Origin: Klebsiella grimontii | Lineage (GTDB): Bacteria; Pseudomonadota; Gammaproteobacteria; Enterobacterales; Enterobacteriaceae | DNA length: 64,000 bases | Assembly: GCF_900200035.1 (NCBI RefSeq) | Contig: NZ_FZTC01000019.1 | Location: forward strand, 620,001 to 684,000 | Reading direction: 5' to 3' | Shown: positions 17,561 to 27,010 of the stretch, in pieces | Numbering within the stretch: the stretch's first letter is position 1 | Layout: every line of letters starts with the position of its first letter | Position numbers and translations under genes: made by a program | The notes under the pieces: model-generated | Databases searched by the model: none | The model's input: the letters and a program-made list of their open reading frames with translations, nothing else | Told to the model about the DNA's origin: nothing

Positions 17561-17575
17561 ACAGTGACCCGCTTC

Positions 17576-17616
17576 GCAACTATGCAACCGGTTTCTGAAA
17601 CCGGTTGCATAGTTGC
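17576..17616. promoter_or_regulatory. Dyad of two LacI-type operators upstream of the GH1 gene
   Basis: Two perfect 19-bp arms (17576-17594 and 17598-17616) are separated by CTG. Each arm contains AACCGGTT, and the inner sequences (17583-17596 and 17596-17609) each resemble the 14-bp AscG operator TGAAACCGGTTTCA. The element ends 47 bp before the GH1 start. No T run follows, so an operator pair for a LacI/GalR-type sugar repressor is the likeliest reading. A further small dyad, TTATC-N4-GATAA (17639-17652), overlaps the ribosome site. Confidence 0.65.
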
Positions 17617-17663
17617 ACACGCATTGATTACACTCTCTTTATCAATCGATAAGGAGTTTTTTC

Positions 17664-19034
17664 ATGTCCGGATTTCCGCAACACTTTTTATGGGGCGCCG
17701 CTACCGCAGCCTGGCAGGTTGAAGGCGGACACGATGCCGACGGCAAAGGCCCTTCTATCTGGGATACTTATTCCCATCTTCCTGGCACTACCTATCAGGG
17801 GACGACCGGTGACGTCGCCGTTGACCACTACCATCGTTTTCGCGAAGACGTGGCGCTGATGGCGGAAATGGGTTTGCAAAGCTATCGCTTCTCTATTTCC
17901 TGGCCCCGCCTGTTGCCCACCGGCCGCGGCGAGGTGAATGAAGCAGGGGTGCAATTCTACAGCGACCTGATTGACGAGCTGCTGGCGCATAACATTGAAC
18001 CGATGATCACCCTGTACCACTGGGATCTCCCCCAGGCGCTACAGGATGAAGGCGGCTGGGAGGCGCGCAGTACGGCGCAAGCCTTCGCTGAGTACGCGCG
18101 TCTTTGCTATCAACGCTTTGGCTCTCGCGTCAAACTGTGGGCCACCTTTAACGAGACGATCGTTTTTATTGGCCACGGTTATATTAACGGCATTCATCCC
18201 CCTGCGGTGCGGGACCCGGCGCGGGCCATTCAGGCCTGCCACCACGTCTTTATCGCCCATGCGCTGGCGGTTAAAGCGTTTCGTGAAATGGGCGTCGCGG
18301 GAGAGATAGGGTTTGTCAACGTGCTGCAGCCGCACACTGCATTAACCGACAGCGAAGCAGATAAGCAAGCGACGGAGATGGCGGACGCTATCCATACCCA
18401 CTGGCTCTACGATCCGGTATTAAAAGGCGGCTATCCTGCGGAGCTGCTGCAGAAAACTCAGGCGCTGTGGGGCGTTCCGGCCTTTGAACCGGGTGACGAT
18501 GCGCTGCTGCGTGACAACCGCTGTGATTTTATCGGCCTGAACTACTACCGTCGTGAAACCGTGTCGGCGCAGCCTCCTGAAGTCGCGACCGGCGGCGAGC
18601 CGGGAGTTGACGGACTCTTTTACTTCGTGCGCAACCCGCAAAGCACCTATACCGAATGGGGCTGGGAAATTTGGCCTCAGGGCTTAACCGACGGGATCAT
18701 GATGATTAAAGCGCGCTACGGTGATATTCCGATCTATATCACCGAAAACGGGCTGGGGGCGGTAGACCCGATTATCAATGGCGAAATCGTCGACGACCCG
18801 CGAATTGACTACCTCAGCAGCCATATCACGGCGCTGGAAAAAGCGCTGGAGCTGGGTGCCGACGTGCGCGGTTACTACCCCTGGTCCTTTATTGATCTGC
18901 TGAGCTGGCTGAACGGTTATAAAAAACAGTACGGGTTCGTTTATGTCGATCACCAGCAAAATCTGGCGCGTAAACGGAAAAAGAGCTTTTTCTGGTATCA
19001 AAACGTTATTGCCAGCCGAGGCGAACAGCGTTAA
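17664..19034 (+). CDS. Glycoside hydrolase family 1, probable 6-phospho-beta-glucosidase
   Basis: This 456-residue (beta/alpha)8 enzyme has acid/base Glu164 in TFNET (the usual Pro of NEP is Thr) and nucleophile Glu361 in YITENG. Ser414, Lys421 and Tyr423 (in LLSWLNGYKKQYGFVYVD) match the Ser-x6-Lys-x-Tyr pattern that binds the 6-phosphate in phospho-glycosidases, where plain beta-glucosidases have Glu/Trp. It would hydrolyse PTS-imported beta-glucoside phosphates. No PTS genes or regulator adjoin it. It is inserted between blr and cnu, which are neighbours in E. coli, and has a strong operator dyad upstream. AAGGAG precedes the start. Confidence 0.88.
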   Translation: MSGFPQHFLWGAATAAWQVEGGHDADGKGPSIWDTYSHLPGTTYQGTTGDVAVDHYHRFREDVALMAEMGLQSYRFSISWPRLLPTGRGEVNEAGVQFYSDLIDELLAHNIEPMITLYHWDLPQALQDEGGWEARSTAQAFAEYARLCYQRFGSRVKLWATFNETIVFIGHGYINGIHPPAVRDPARAIQACHHVFIAHALAVKAFREMGVAGEIGFVNVLQPHTALTDSEADKQATEMADAIHTHWLYDPVLKGGYPAELLQKTQALWGVPAFEPGDDALLRDNRCDFIGLNYYRRETVSAQPPEVATGGEPGVDGLFYFVRNPQSTYTEWGWEIWPQGLTDGIMMIKARYGDIPIYITENGLGAVDPIINGEIVDDPRIDYLSSHITALEKALELGADVRGYYPWSFIDLLSWLNGYKKQYGFVYVDHQQNLARKRKKSFFWYQNVIASRGEQR

Positions 19035-19044
19035 TCTTCTCTCC

Positions 19045-19072
19045 CAGGCGCCTTCCGGCGCCTGATTTAGTT
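19045..19072 (+). terminator. Terminator of the GH1 gene
   Basis: Stem CAGGCGCC/GGCGCCTG (19045-19052 with 19057-19064), loop TTCC, followed by ATTTAGTT. Confidence 0.82.
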
Positions 19073-19254
19073 CTGGAATACTCCTAAATTTCTTTTTACC
19101 AGGCCGGAAACATCGTCTGTTCTTGTCACAGGTATTTACAACCGAAATAACTCCATACAGTTTATCTTAAAAAGGAACTGCCGGTTGAGAACAGGTTTAC
19201 TCAATATGGGTATATTCAACTTAATTTATTCCGATTATAAAATGGATACGCAAA

Positions 19255-19470
19255 ATGACCGTTCAGGACTACTTATTAAAATTTCGTAAAATCAGTTCGC
19301 TGGAAAGTCTGGAAAAACTTTTTGATCACCTTAACTATTCTCTGACCGATAACGAAGAGATCGTCAACATGTATCGCGCGGCCGACCATCGCCGGGCGGA
19401 GCTGGTTTCCGGCGGCAAATTGTTCAACATCGGCGAAGTGCCCAAGTCCGTGTGGCGCTACGTGCAATAA
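19255..19470 (+). CDS. cnu: Hha-family nucleoid modulator Cnu (YdgT)
   Basis: This 71-residue protein is nearly identical to E. coli Cnu/YdgT ([22 protein letters not shown], then [18 protein letters not shown]). Hha/Cnu proteins bind H-NS and StpA to help silence horizontally acquired DNA; Cnu also associates with an oriC segment. The upstream stretch (19073-19254) is AT-rich and presumably holds its promoter. Only a poor ribosome site is visible. Confidence 0.96.
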   Translation: MTVQDYLLKFRKISSLESLEKLFDHLNYSLTDNEEIVNMYRAADHRRAELVSGGKLFNIGEVPKSVWRYVQ

Positions 19471-19549
19471 AGACTGTCATCATTCACGCCAGTTGCTTAT
19501 ACTTCCGCCCTGCTTTTATTGATAACTGGCGTTGAATTTGGGAGTAATA

Positions 19550-19990
19550 ATGTCCTCTGACTCTGTGGAACGTATTGGCGGATGGCTTTTGGCGCCGCTG
19601 GCATGGCTCCTGGTGGCTCTGCTTAGCGCCTCATTGTCGCTGCTGTTTTTTGCTAAGGCTTTGATGTCTTCCCAGACTTATACATTGCTGGGCAATATGA
19701 GTGCCGAACATCTCGCCCTGTGGATTGCTTCCTTAGCTTTTGCTATCGCCATGTGGTACTACACGCTGTGGTTGACCATCGCCTTTTTTAAGCGGCGGAA
19801 AGGGGTACCGAAACACTACATCATCTGGCTGCTGATCACGCTGCTGTTGGCGGTGAAAGCCTTTGCCTTTTCCCCGATTTCTGACGCGCTCGCGCTGCGC
19901 CAGCTGCTTTTCCCTCTTCTCGCCGCTGCGCTGCTTGCACCCTATTTCAGGCGTTCTGCTCGGGTTAAACGGACCTTTGTGAATCCGTAA
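19550..19990 (+). CDS. ydgK: Inner-membrane protein YdgK (DUF2569)
   Basis: This 146-residue protein has four predicted membrane segments (about residues 10-35, 55-80, 90-110, 115-135). It resembles E. coli YdgK, with IGGWLLAPLAWLLVALLSASL and YYTLWLTIAFFKRRK shared. GGGAG precedes the ATG at 19550, so this start is chosen over ATG 19532. DUF2569 proteins have no established function. It lies just upstream of rsxA, as in E. coli. Confidence 0.9.
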   Translation: MSSDSVERIGGWLLAPLAWLLVALLSASLSLLFFAKALMSSQTYTLLGNMSAEHLALWIASLAFAIAMWYYTLWLTIAFFKRRKGVPKHYIIWLLITLLLAVKAFAFSPISDALALRQLLFPLLAAALLAPYFRRSARVKRTFVNP

Positions 19991-20067
19991 TAACCACACA
20001 GTTAACCTGTTGTCGCCGGTATCGATTTATTCGATAATAGACGGCTTTTTCTATTTCAGGTCGAATG

Positions 20068-20649
20068 ATGGCTGATTATTTACTGCTCTTTGTTGGCACT
20101 GTCCTTGTTAACAACTTCGTGCTGGTGAAGTTTCTAGGACTGTGCCCGTTTATGGGGGTTTCCAAAAAGTTGGAAGCCGCTATGGGGATGGGGCTCGCCA
20201 CCACCTTCGTGATGACGCTGGCCTCTATTTGCGCCTGGCTAATTGATACCTGGATCCTTATCCCACTGGATCTGGTCTATTTGCGCACGCTGGCCTTTAT
20301 CCTGGTCATCGCCGTGGTGGTGCAGTTTACCGAGATGGTCGTGCGTAAAACCAGCCCGGCGCTGTATCGCCTGCTGGGGATTTTCCTGCCGCTGATCACC
20401 ACCAACTGCGCGGTGCTCGGCGTGGCGCTGCTAAACATTAACCTTGGGCATAATTTCCTGCAATCGGCGCTGTACGGTTTTGCCGCCGCGGTCGGTTTTT
20501 CGCTGGTGATGGTGCTTTTCGCTTCTATTCGCGAGCGCCTGGTGGTCGCGGATGTGCCGGCGCCGTTTCGCGGTAACGCCATTGCGCTGGTCACCGCAGG
20601 TTTAATGTCTCTTGCCTTTATGGGCTTTAGTGGTTTGGTGAAGTTGTAA
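20068..20649 (+). CDS. rsxA: Electron transport complex subunit RsxA
   Basis: This 193-residue integral membrane protein has six predicted helices and is almost identical to E. coli RsxA. It is a core membrane subunit of the Rnf-type complex. In E. coli RsxABCDGE with RseC keeps SoxR reduced and so turns the superoxide response off. An in-frame ATG three bases earlier (20065) is possible; 20068 gives the E. coli length. The stop overlaps the rsxB start by one base (TAATG), the first gene of a tight rsxABCDGE-nth operon. Confidence 0.96.
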   Translation: MADYLLLFVGTVLVNNFVLVKFLGLCPFMGVSKKLEAAMGMGLATTFVMTLASICAWLIDTWILIPLDLVYLRTLAFILVIAVVVQFTEMVVRKTSPALYRLLGIFLPLITTNCAVLGVALLNINLGHNFLQSALYGFAAAVGFSLVMVLFASIRERLVVADVPAPFRGNAIALVTAGLMSLAFMGFSGLVKL

Positions 20650-21227
20650 TGAACGCTGTCTGGATAGCCGTGGTCGCCATTAGCCTGCTGGGGCTGATTT
20701 TCGGCTTAATTCTGGGGTACGCCTCCCGCCGCTTTGCGGTAGAAGATGACCCGGTGGTGGAAAAAATAGATGCCCTGCTTCCGCAGAGCCAGTGCGGCCA
20801 GTGCGGCTACCCCGGCTGTCGCCCCTACGCGGAAGCGGTCGGGACCCAGGGTGAGAAAATCAACTGCTGCGCCCCCGGCGGCGAAGCGGTAATGCTTAAA
20901 ATCGCCGAGCTGTTGAACGTCGATCCGCAGCCGACAGACGGCGACGCGCAAGAAGCCGAACCTGCACGAATGCTGGCGACGATCGACGAAGCGAACTGCA
21001 TCGGCTGCACAAAATGCATCCAGGCCTGCCCGGTCGACGCCATCATCGGCGCCACCCGCGCCATGCATACGGTGATGAGCGATCTCTGTACCGGCTGTAA
21101 TCTCTGCGTCGCGCCTTGTCCAACGCAATGTATTGAACTGCGCCCGGTGGCGGCGACGACAGAAACCTGGAAATGGGATCTTCAGACCATCCCGGTACGC
21201 ATTATTCCCGTGGAACAACATGTTTAA
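20649..21227 (+). CDS. rsxB: Electron transport complex iron-sulfur subunit RsxB
   Basis: This 192-residue protein has an N-terminal membrane anchor (about residues 5-25), a four-Cys Fe-S domain ([10 protein letters not shown], plus a Cys about 26 residues later in NCCAPGG), and two [4Fe-4S] ferredoxin motifs, [12 protein letters not shown] and [12 protein letters not shown]. It carries electrons within the Rsx complex. The last 8 bp overlap rsxC. Confidence 0.96.
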   Translation: MNAVWIAVVAISLLGLIFGLILGYASRRFAVEDDPVVEKIDALLPQSQCGQCGYPGCRPYAEAVGTQGEKINCCAPGGEAVMLKIAELLNVDPQPTDGDAQEAEPARMLATIDEANCIGCTKCIQACPVDAIIGATRAMHTVMSDLCTGCNLCVAPCPTQCIELRPVAATTETWKWDLQTIPVRIIPVEQHV

Positions 21228-23391
21228 GTTATTTTCCGCTTTTCGCAAAGATAAAGTCTGGGACTTCAACGGCGGCATCCATCCGCCAGAGATGAAAACC
21301 CAGTCCAACGGTACCCCGCTGCGTCAGGTGTCGCTGCCGCAGCGTTTCGTCATCCCGCTAAAGCAGCATATCGGCGCGGAAGGTGAGCTGTGCGTGCAGC
21401 CGGGCGATCGCGTCCTGCGCGGCCAGCCGTTGACGCGCGGCTGGGGCCGAATGTTGCCGGTGCACGCCCCAACGTCCGGGATCGTGGCGGCCATCGCCCC
21501 CCACTCTACCGCCCACCCTTCCGCGCTGGCGGAAATGAGCGTCATTATTGATGCCGATGGCGAAGACCGCTGGATTGAGCGCGATGGCTGGTACGATTAT
21601 CAGAATAAATCCCGCGAAGCGCTGATTGAGCGTATTCACCAGTTTGGCGTGGCCGGACTGGGCGGCGCGGGTTTCCCGACCGGCGCCAAGCTGCGCGGCG
21701 GCGGCGACAAAATCGACACACTCATTATCAACGCCGCCGAGTGCGAGCCCTACATCACCGCCGATGACCGTCTGATGCAGGATTGCGCGGCGCAGATCGT
21801 TGAGGGTATTCGTATCCTTGCCCATATTCTGCAGCCGGGTCAGGTCCTGATCGGCATCGAGGATAATAAACCGCAGGCGATTTCGATGCTGCGCGCGGTA
21901 TTAGCCGACACGCACGGTATTTCCCTGCGAGTGATCCCCACCAAATATCCCTCCGGCGGCGCGAAACAGCTCACGCAGATCCTCACCGGCAAGCAGGTGC
22001 CTCACGGCGGACGCTCCTCTGACATCGGCGTGCTGATGCAGAACGTCGGCACCGCCTATGCGGTGAAACGCGCGGTAATCGACGGCGAGCCGCTGACGGA
22101 GCGCGTCGTCACCCTGACCGGCGAAGCGGTCTCGCGTCCGGGTAACGTCTGGGCGCGCCTCGGCACCCCGGTCAGCCATTTGCTAAAGGATGCCGGTTTC
22201 TGCCCGAGCGCTGACCCGATGGTGATTATGGGCGGCCCGTTGATGGGCTTCACCCTGCCGTGGCTCGACGTGCCGGTCGTGAAAATTACCAACTGCCTGC
22301 TGGCGCCGTCGGCGAGCGAAATGGGCGAGCCGGAAGAGGAAAAAGGCTGCATCCGCTGCAGCGCCTGTGCGGACGCCTGCCCGGCCGATCTTCTGCCGCA
22401 GCAGCTTTATTGGTTCAGCAAAGGCCAGCAGCACGACAAAGCCACCAGCCATAATCTCGCAGATTGCATTGAGTGCGGCGCCTGCGCCTGGGTTTGCCCA
22501 AGCAATATTCCGCTGGTGCAGTACTTCCGCCAGGAGAAAGCCGAGATCTCCGCGATCGCGCAAGAAGAGAAACGCGCCGCGGAGGCCAAAGTTCGCTTTG
22601 AGGCGCGTCAGGCTCGCCTGGAGCGCGATAAAGCGGCGCGTCTGGAACGTCATAAGCAGGCCGCGGTCCAGCCTGCGGCGAAAGATCAGGACGCCATTAA
22701 CGCCGCCCTTGCCCGGGTGCGTGAAAAACAGCGTGACGCGGCGCAGCCGATTATCGTGCTCTCCGGCGCCAAACCGGATAACAGCGAAGCCATTGCCGCC
22801 CGCGAAGCCCGCAAGGCCGAGGCGCGGGCGCGCAAAGCCGAACAGCAGACGGCTCCGGCGGTAGATGCCGCCGCCGATCCGCGCAAAGCCGCCGTTGAAG
22901 CCGCGATCGCCCGAGCGAAAGCGCGTAAAGCCGAACAGCAGACGGCTCCGGCAGTAGATGCCGCCGCCGAACAACCGGCAGCCGCCGATCCGCGCAAAGC
23001 CGCCGTTGAAGCCGCTATCGCCCGAGCGAAAGCGCGTAAAGCCGAACAGCAGGCGGCTCCGGCAGTAAATGCCGCCGCCGAACAACCGATAGCCGCCGAT
23101 CCGCGCAAAGCCGCCGTTGAGGCCGCTATCGCCCGAGCGAAAGCGCGTAAAGCAGAACAGCAGACGGCTCCGGCAGTAAATGCCGCCGCCGAACAACCGA
23201 TAGCCGCCGATCCGCGCAGGGCCGCCGTTGAGGCCGCTATCGCCCGAGCGAAAGCGCGCAAAGCAGAACAACAGCAACAAGCAGTTCCCCCGTCGGCAGC
23301 CAATGACGACGCCCGCAAAGCGGCAGTCGCTGAAGCAATCGCCCGCGTTCAGGCCCGGAAAGCATCCCGGCAGGCAGTTAACGAGGATTAA
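21220..23391 (+). CDS. rsxC: Electron transport complex subunit RsxC, with long repeat tail
   Basis: This 723-residue peripheral subunit has an NADH/FMN-binding core ([29 protein letters not shown]), two [4Fe-4S] motifs ([24 protein letters not shown], about residues 370-430), then a long charged, alanine-rich C-terminal tail made of near-identical 37-residue repeats (from about residue 553). Start 21220 ([19 protein letters not shown]) matches E. coli; ATG 21133 would read through the rsxB end. The repeat tail also exists in E. coli RsxC and varies in length between strains and species; its role is not known. Confidence 0.96.
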   Translation: MFKLFSAFRKDKVWDFNGGIHPPEMKTQSNGTPLRQVSLPQRFVIPLKQHIGAEGELCVQPGDRVLRGQPLTRGWGRMLPVHAPTSGIVAAIAPHSTAHPSALAEMSVIIDADGEDRWIERDGWYDYQNKSREALIERIHQFGVAGLGGAGFPTGAKLRGGGDKIDTLIINAAECEPYITADDRLMQDCAAQIVEGIRILAHILQPGQVLIGIEDNKPQAISMLRAVLADTHGISLRVIPTKYPSGGAKQLTQILTGKQVPHGGRSSDIGVLMQNVGTAYAVKRAVIDGEPLTERVVTLTGEAVSRPGNVWARLGTPVSHLLKDAGFCPSADPMVIMGGPLMGFTLPWLDVPVVKITNCLLAPSASEMGEPEEEKGCIRCSACADACPADLLPQQLYWFSKGQQHDKATSHNLADCIECGACAWVCPSNIPLVQYFRQEKAEISAIAQEEKRAAEAKVRFEARQARLERDKAARLERHKQAAVQPAAKDQDAINAALARVREKQRDAAQPIIVLSGAKPDNSEAIAAREARKAEARARKAEQQTAPAVDAAADPRKAAVEAAIARAKARKAEQQTAPAVDAAAEQPAAADPRKAAVEAAIARAKARKAEQQAAPAVNAAAEQPIAADPRKAAVEAAIARAKARKAEQQTAPAVNAAAEQPIAADPRRAAVEAAIARAKARKAEQQQQAVPPSAANDDARKAAVAEAIARVQARKASRQAVNED
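22876..23307 (+). repeat. 111-bp tandem repeat array inside rsxC
   Basis: Units start at 22876, 22987, 23098 and 23209, exactly 111 bp (37 codons) apart, each starting DPR(K/R)[18 protein letters not shown] and ending in an AAAEQP-type linker. The fourth unit is shortened to 99 bp and a diverged fifth begins at 23308 ([19 protein letters not shown]). Neighbouring units differ at only a few bases, so copy number could change by slippage or recombination without shifting the frame. Confidence 0.92.
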
Positions 23392-24444
23392 ATGGTTTTC
23401 AGAATCGCAAGTTCCCCTTATACCCACAATCAGCGCCAGACTTCGCGGATTATGCTGCTGGTGCTGCTCGCCGCGGTACCCGGCATCGTGGTGCAGACCT
23501 GGTTTTTCGGCTGGGGTACCGTGTTGCAGATTATCCTTGCCGCCCTCACGGCGTGGGGGGCCGAAGCGGCCATCCTTAGACTGCGCAAACAAAATATTCC
23601 CGCGATCCTCGCCGATAACTCAGCGCTGCTCACCGGCCTGCTGCTGGCCGTCAGTATCCCGCCTTTCGCCCCGTGGTGGATGGTCGTGTTGGGCACTGCG
23701 TTTGCGGTGATTATCGCCAAACAGCTGTACGGTGGACTGGGTCACAATCCTTTTAACCCGGCAATGATTGGCTACGTGGTGCTACTGATCTCTTTCCCGG
23801 TGCAGATGACCTCCTGGCTTCCGCCCCATGAAATAGCCGCCCATGTTCCAGGTTTTAGCGACGCGCTGCGGATGATTTTCACCGGCCATACGGCGACCGG
23901 TGGGGACATGAATAGCCTGCGAATTGGCATTGACGGTATCAGTCAGGCCACGCCGCTGGATACCTTTAAAACGTCGCTTCACGCCGGCCATCCGGTTAGC
24001 GAGATCCTGCAGTATCCAATCTACGGCGGCGAGCTCGCCGGTCTCGGCTGGCAGTGGGTGAACGTGGCCTGGCTCGCGGGCGGTCTGTTCCTGCTGTGGC
24101 AGAAGGCTATCCGCTGGCATATTCCGCTGAGCTTCCTGCTGAGCCTCGCCGTTTGCGCCACCCTGGGATGGCTGTTCTCCCCGGAAAGCCTCGCCTCGCC
24201 GCAGATGCATCTGCTTTCCGGCGCCACCATGCTCGGCGCCTTCTTTATCCTGACGGACCCGGTGACCGCCTCCACCACCAATCGCGGACGCCTGATCTTC
24301 GGCGCGCTGGCGGGATTACTGGTATGGTTGATTCGCAGCTTTGGCGGCTACCCGGATGGCGTGGCCTTTGCCGTCCTGCTGGCCAATATCACCGTTCCGT
24401 TGATCGATTACTACACGCGCCCGCGCGCGTACGGCCACCGCTGA
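23392..24444 (+). CDS. rsxD: Electron transport complex subunit RsxD
   Basis: This 350-residue membrane protein of the NqrB/RnfD family starts immediately after the rsxC stop. Conserved segments include [34 protein letters not shown] and [21 protein letters not shown]. RnfD-type subunits carry covalently attached FMN on a Thr; [15 protein letters not shown] contains the likely site (about residue 185). About eight to nine hydrophobic helices. Confidence 0.95.
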   Translation: MVFRIASSPYTHNQRQTSRIMLLVLLAAVPGIVVQTWFFGWGTVLQIILAALTAWGAEAAILRLRKQNIPAILADNSALLTGLLLAVSIPPFAPWWMVVLGTAFAVIIAKQLYGGLGHNPFNPAMIGYVVLLISFPVQMTSWLPPHEIAAHVPGFSDALRMIFTGHTATGGDMNSLRIGIDGISQATPLDTFKTSLHAGHPVSEILQYPIYGGELAGLGWQWVNVAWLAGGLFLLWQKAIRWHIPLSFLLSLAVCATLGWLFSPESLASPQMHLLSGATMLGAFFILTDPVTASTTNRGRLIFGALAGLLVWLIRSFGGYPDGVAFAVLLANITVPLIDYYTRPRAYGHR

Positions 24445-24454
24445 GGACCCGAAC

Positions 24455-25075
24455 ATGTTACAAAGCATGCGCAAACACGGTATCACGCTGGCACTCTTCG
24501 CCGCAGGTTCTACCGGGCTGACGGCGGCGATTAACGAGCTGACCAAAAGTACCATTGAAGACCAGGCCGCCCAGCAGCAAAAAGCCCTATTCGACCAGGT
24601 GATGCCAGCCGCTCTCTACAATAACGATTTGCTGAAAAGCTGTTATCAGGTTAGCGCGCCGGAGCTGGGCAAGGGCCAGCACAAGGTATGGATCGCGCAG
24701 GACGGCGAGAAGCCGGTTGCTGCTGTGATGGAAGCCACCGCGCCGGACGGCTATTCCGGCGCCATTCAGCTGCTGGTAGCCGCCGATTTTAAAGGCACCG
24801 TGCTGGGTACCCGCGTTACCGAACATCATGAGACGCCGGGCCTGGGCGACAAAATCGAGCTCCGAATTTCCGACTGGATCACCCTCTTTGCCGGTAAAAC
24901 GATCCATGGGCAAGACGACAGCCACTGGGCCGTGAAAAAAGACGGCGGCGATTTCGACCAGTTTACCGGGGCCACCATTACCCCTCGCGCGGTGGTCAAC
25001 GCCGTCAAACGCGCGGGCCTGTACGCCCAAACGCTGCCCGCGCAGATTTCCGCATTCACTCCCTGTGGAGACTAG
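24455..25075 (+). CDS. rsxG: Electron transport complex subunit RsxG
   Basis: This 206-residue protein has one N-terminal membrane anchor (about residues 8-28) and a periplasmic FMN-binding domain. The flavin attachment motif [16 protein letters not shown] is intact, the Thr being the covalent FMN site. The length equals E. coli RsxG. A GAGGA ribosome site overlaps the rsxD stop. Confidence 0.96.
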   Translation: MLQSMRKHGITLALFAAGSTGLTAAINELTKSTIEDQAAQQQKALFDQVMPAALYNNDLLKSCYQVSAPELGKGQHKVWIAQDGEKPVAAVMEATAPDGYSGAIQLLVAADFKGTVLGTRVTEHHETPGLGDKIELRISDWITLFAGKTIHGQDDSHWAVKKDGGDFDQFTGATITPRAVVNAVKRAGLYAQTLPAQISAFTPCGD

Positions 25076-25078
25076 ACC

Positions 25079-25777
25079 ATGAGCGAAGTTAAAGACGTTA
25101 TTGTTCAGGGGTTGTGGAAAAACAACTCCGCGCTGGTTCAGCTGCTGGGGATGTGTCCCCTGCTCGCCGTGACTTCTACCGCCACCAACGCTCTCGGTCT
25201 TGGGCTGGCGACGACGCTGGTTTTGACCCTGACGAACCTGACCATTTCCAGCCTGCGTCGCTGGACGCCGGCGGAAATCCGTATCCCGATTTACGTGATG
25301 ATCATCGCGTCGGTAGTGAGCGTCGTGCAGATGCTGATTAACGCCTACGCGTTCGGACTTTATCAGTCTCTGGGGATTTTTATCCCGCTGATCGTCACCA
25401 ACTGTATCGTGGTTGGCCGCGCGGAAGCCTTTGCGGCGAAAAAAGGCCCGGCGCTCTCGGCGCTGGATGGATTCTCCATCGGGATGGGGGCGACATGCGC
25501 AATGTTTGTGCTCGGTTCGATGCGCGAAATCCTCGGCAACGGCACCCTGTTTGACGGTGCCGATAGCCTGCTCGGCGGCTGGGCTAAAGTTCTGCGCATT
25601 GAAGTATTCCATACCGATACGCCGTTCCTGCTGGCGATGCTGCCACCGGGCGCATTTATTGGCCTCGGCATGATGTTGGCGGTAAAATACCTCATCGATG
25701 AACGTAGTAAACAGCGCAAAGCCAAAGCGGCGCAAGCCGATCTCATTGCGCCGTCTGATGTGACGGGAAAAGCATAG
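25079..25777 (+). CDS. rsxE: Electron transport complex subunit RsxE
   Basis: This 232-residue membrane subunit of the NqrD/RnfE family has about six helices. Conserved [18 protein letters not shown] near the N-terminus parallels RsxA, of which it is a distant homologue, with [18 protein letters not shown] in the middle. It starts 3 bp after the rsxG stop and ends 1 bp before nth. Confidence 0.96.
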   Translation: MSEVKDVIVQGLWKNNSALVQLLGMCPLLAVTSTATNALGLGLATTLVLTLTNLTISSLRRWTPAEIRIPIYVMIIASVVSVVQMLINAYAFGLYQSLGIFIPLIVTNCIVVGRAEAFAAKKGPALSALDGFSIGMGATCAMFVLGSMREILGNGTLFDGADSLLGGWAKVLRIEVFHTDTPFLLAMLPPGAFIGLGMMLAVKYLIDERSKQRKAKAAQADLIAPSDVTGKA

Positions 25778-25778
25778 G

Positions 25779-26414
25779 ATGAATAAGAGTAAACGCCTGG
25801 AGATCCTCACCAGGCTCAGGGATAACGACCCGCACCCCACCACGGAGCTGCATTTTAACTCGCCGTTTGAACTGCTGATCGCCGTTCTGCTCTCGGCGCA
25901 GGCCACCGACGTCAGCGTCAACAAAGCCACGGCAAAACTCTATCCGGTCGCCAATACGCCAGCAGCCATGCTGGCGCTGGGCGTTGAGGGCGTGAAGGCG
26001 TATATCAAAACCATCGGTCTGTTTAACAGTAAAGCCGAAAACGTTATCAAGACCTGCCGGATCCTGCTTGAACAGCACAATGGCGAAGTTCCGGAAGATC
26101 GGGCGGCCCTTGAGGCGCTTCCCGGCGTGGGACGCAAAACGGCAAACGTGGTGCTGAATACCGCCTTCGGCTGGCCGACAATCGCCGTCGATACGCATAT
26201 CTTCCGCGTTTGTAATCGAACACAATTTGCGCCCGGTAAAAACGTGGAACAGGTGGAAGAAAAGCTGTTAAAGGTGGTTCCGGCGGAATTTAAAGTCGAC
26301 TGCCATCACTGGTTAATCCTGCATGGTCGTTATACGTGTATTGCCCGTAAACCGCGCTGCGGCTCCTGCCTGATAGAAGATCTTTGCGAGTATAAAGAGA
26401 AGGTCTATTCCTGA
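25779..26414 (+). CDS. nth: Endonuclease III (DNA glycosylase/AP lyase)
   Basis: This 211-residue base-excision-repair enzyme removes oxidised pyrimidines and cuts abasic sites. It has the helix-hairpin-helix LPGVGRKTANVV with catalytic Lys120, catalytic Asp138 (AVDTHIFRV), and the [4Fe-4S] motif C-x6-C-x2-C-x5-C at the C-terminus (CIARKPRCGSCLIEDLC). It is the last gene of the rsx operon, an arrangement conserved in E. coli that joins repair of oxidative damage with SoxR control. Confidence 0.97.
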   Translation: MNKSKRLEILTRLRDNDPHPTTELHFNSPFELLIAVLLSAQATDVSVNKATAKLYPVANTPAAMLALGVEGVKAYIKTIGLFNSKAENVIKTCRILLEQHNGEVPEDRAALEALPGVGRKTANVVLNTAFGWPTIAVDTHIFRVCNRTQFAPGKNVEQVEEKLLKVVPAEFKVDCHHWLILHGRYTCIARKPRCGSCLIEDLCEYKEKVYS

Positions 26415-26420
26415 CGACGC

Positions 26421-26455
26421 GCAGAGTCATTGTCCTCCCAAAGAGATGACTCTGC
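26421..26455 (+). terminator. Hairpin after nth, possible operon end
   Basis: Perfect 10-bp arms GCAGAGTCAT/ATGACTCTGC with a 15-base loop, 6 bp after the nth stop. No T run follows, so termination efficiency is uncertain. Confidence 0.5.
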
Positions 26456-26573
26456 CTCCCCCGGCTTTATCGACATTCACGCCATGGTTTTGCCCCGGCT
26501 GCGGGTGATTATGCGGTTATATAATCATCATCCAGGGTATTCATTTTTTTTAGAGTCAAAATTTCTATACATT

Positions 26574-26589
26574 TGTGATCAGGATCACC
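26574..26589. promoter_or_regulatory. CRP-like site
   Basis: TGTGA-TCAGGA-TCACC matches the CRP consensus with one mismatch, and the inner GTGATC/GATCAC arms are symmetric. It lies about 435 bp before the dtpA start, so relevance depends on an unmapped upstream promoter. Confidence 0.45.
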
Positions 26590-27010
26590 TGGTCATTTTG
26601 TTGTTGGTTAATTGTTAACGTAATTGTACCTAAACCTGCTGATTCAAATACCCTCAACTTAAATACCAACACAATAACCCATCAATTTTTAGGATTATGG
26701 GCTATATCACTGGATGCAAGCGCAGTCAGCAGAACATATCGCCATTATACGAAAAATTTTCCATTGCGGCAGATAAAAACGCTCCCATTCACCAAAGCTT
26801 GAAATTTAACTCTGAATAACATTTGTGTATGCGGTGTATTATTCCGCACAAAATATGTGTAACAGATTATTGCAAAGCTATTGCCTGAAGGGGCAGGATA
26901 GTGAACATTACCTGCCGTTTTCCCTCCAGAATAACTATAAAGGCGGCGGTCTGAGAAGATTGCGCCCCGAGCACCCCCCGTTAATATGGGATGTAAAAAA
27001 AGAGGTATTT

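Larger units (their letters stand above)
26415..27010. other. Long intergenic/leader region nth-dtpA (596 bp)
   Basis: No convincing gene was found. Contents: an imperfect-loop hairpin after nth (26421-26430 with 26446-26455), a CRP-like dyad (26574-26589), an AT-rich stretch (about 26590-26880), a hairpin GGCAGG/CCTGCC (26892-26897 with 26911-26916) followed by GTTTTC, and the dtpA ribosome site. dtpA is controlled by OmpR in E. coli; no OmpR box was assigned here. The frame of dtpA stays open back to 26825 but has no family similarity. Confidence 0.7.

Noticed and set aside
17639..17652. TTATC-N4-GATAA dyad at the GH1 ribosome site
   Set aside because: The arms are short and AT-rich and overlap the Shine-Dalgarno; mentioned with the operator dyad but not called as a separate site.
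22183..23592. 469-codon minus-strand open frame opposite rsxC
   Set aside because: It is a mirror of the GC-rich repeat-coding strand, with repeated low-complexity sequence and no domain; rsxC on the plus strand is clearly the gene.
24587..25930. 447-codon minus-strand open frame opposite rsxG, rsxE and nth
   Set aside because: It spans three well-supported plus-strand genes and has an Arg/His-rich composition typical of antisense frames.
26825..27010. 62-codon N-terminal extension of dtpA from an upstream ATG
   Set aside because: It has no similarity to POT-family N-termini, and a GTG with a ribosome site at 27011 gives the family length.
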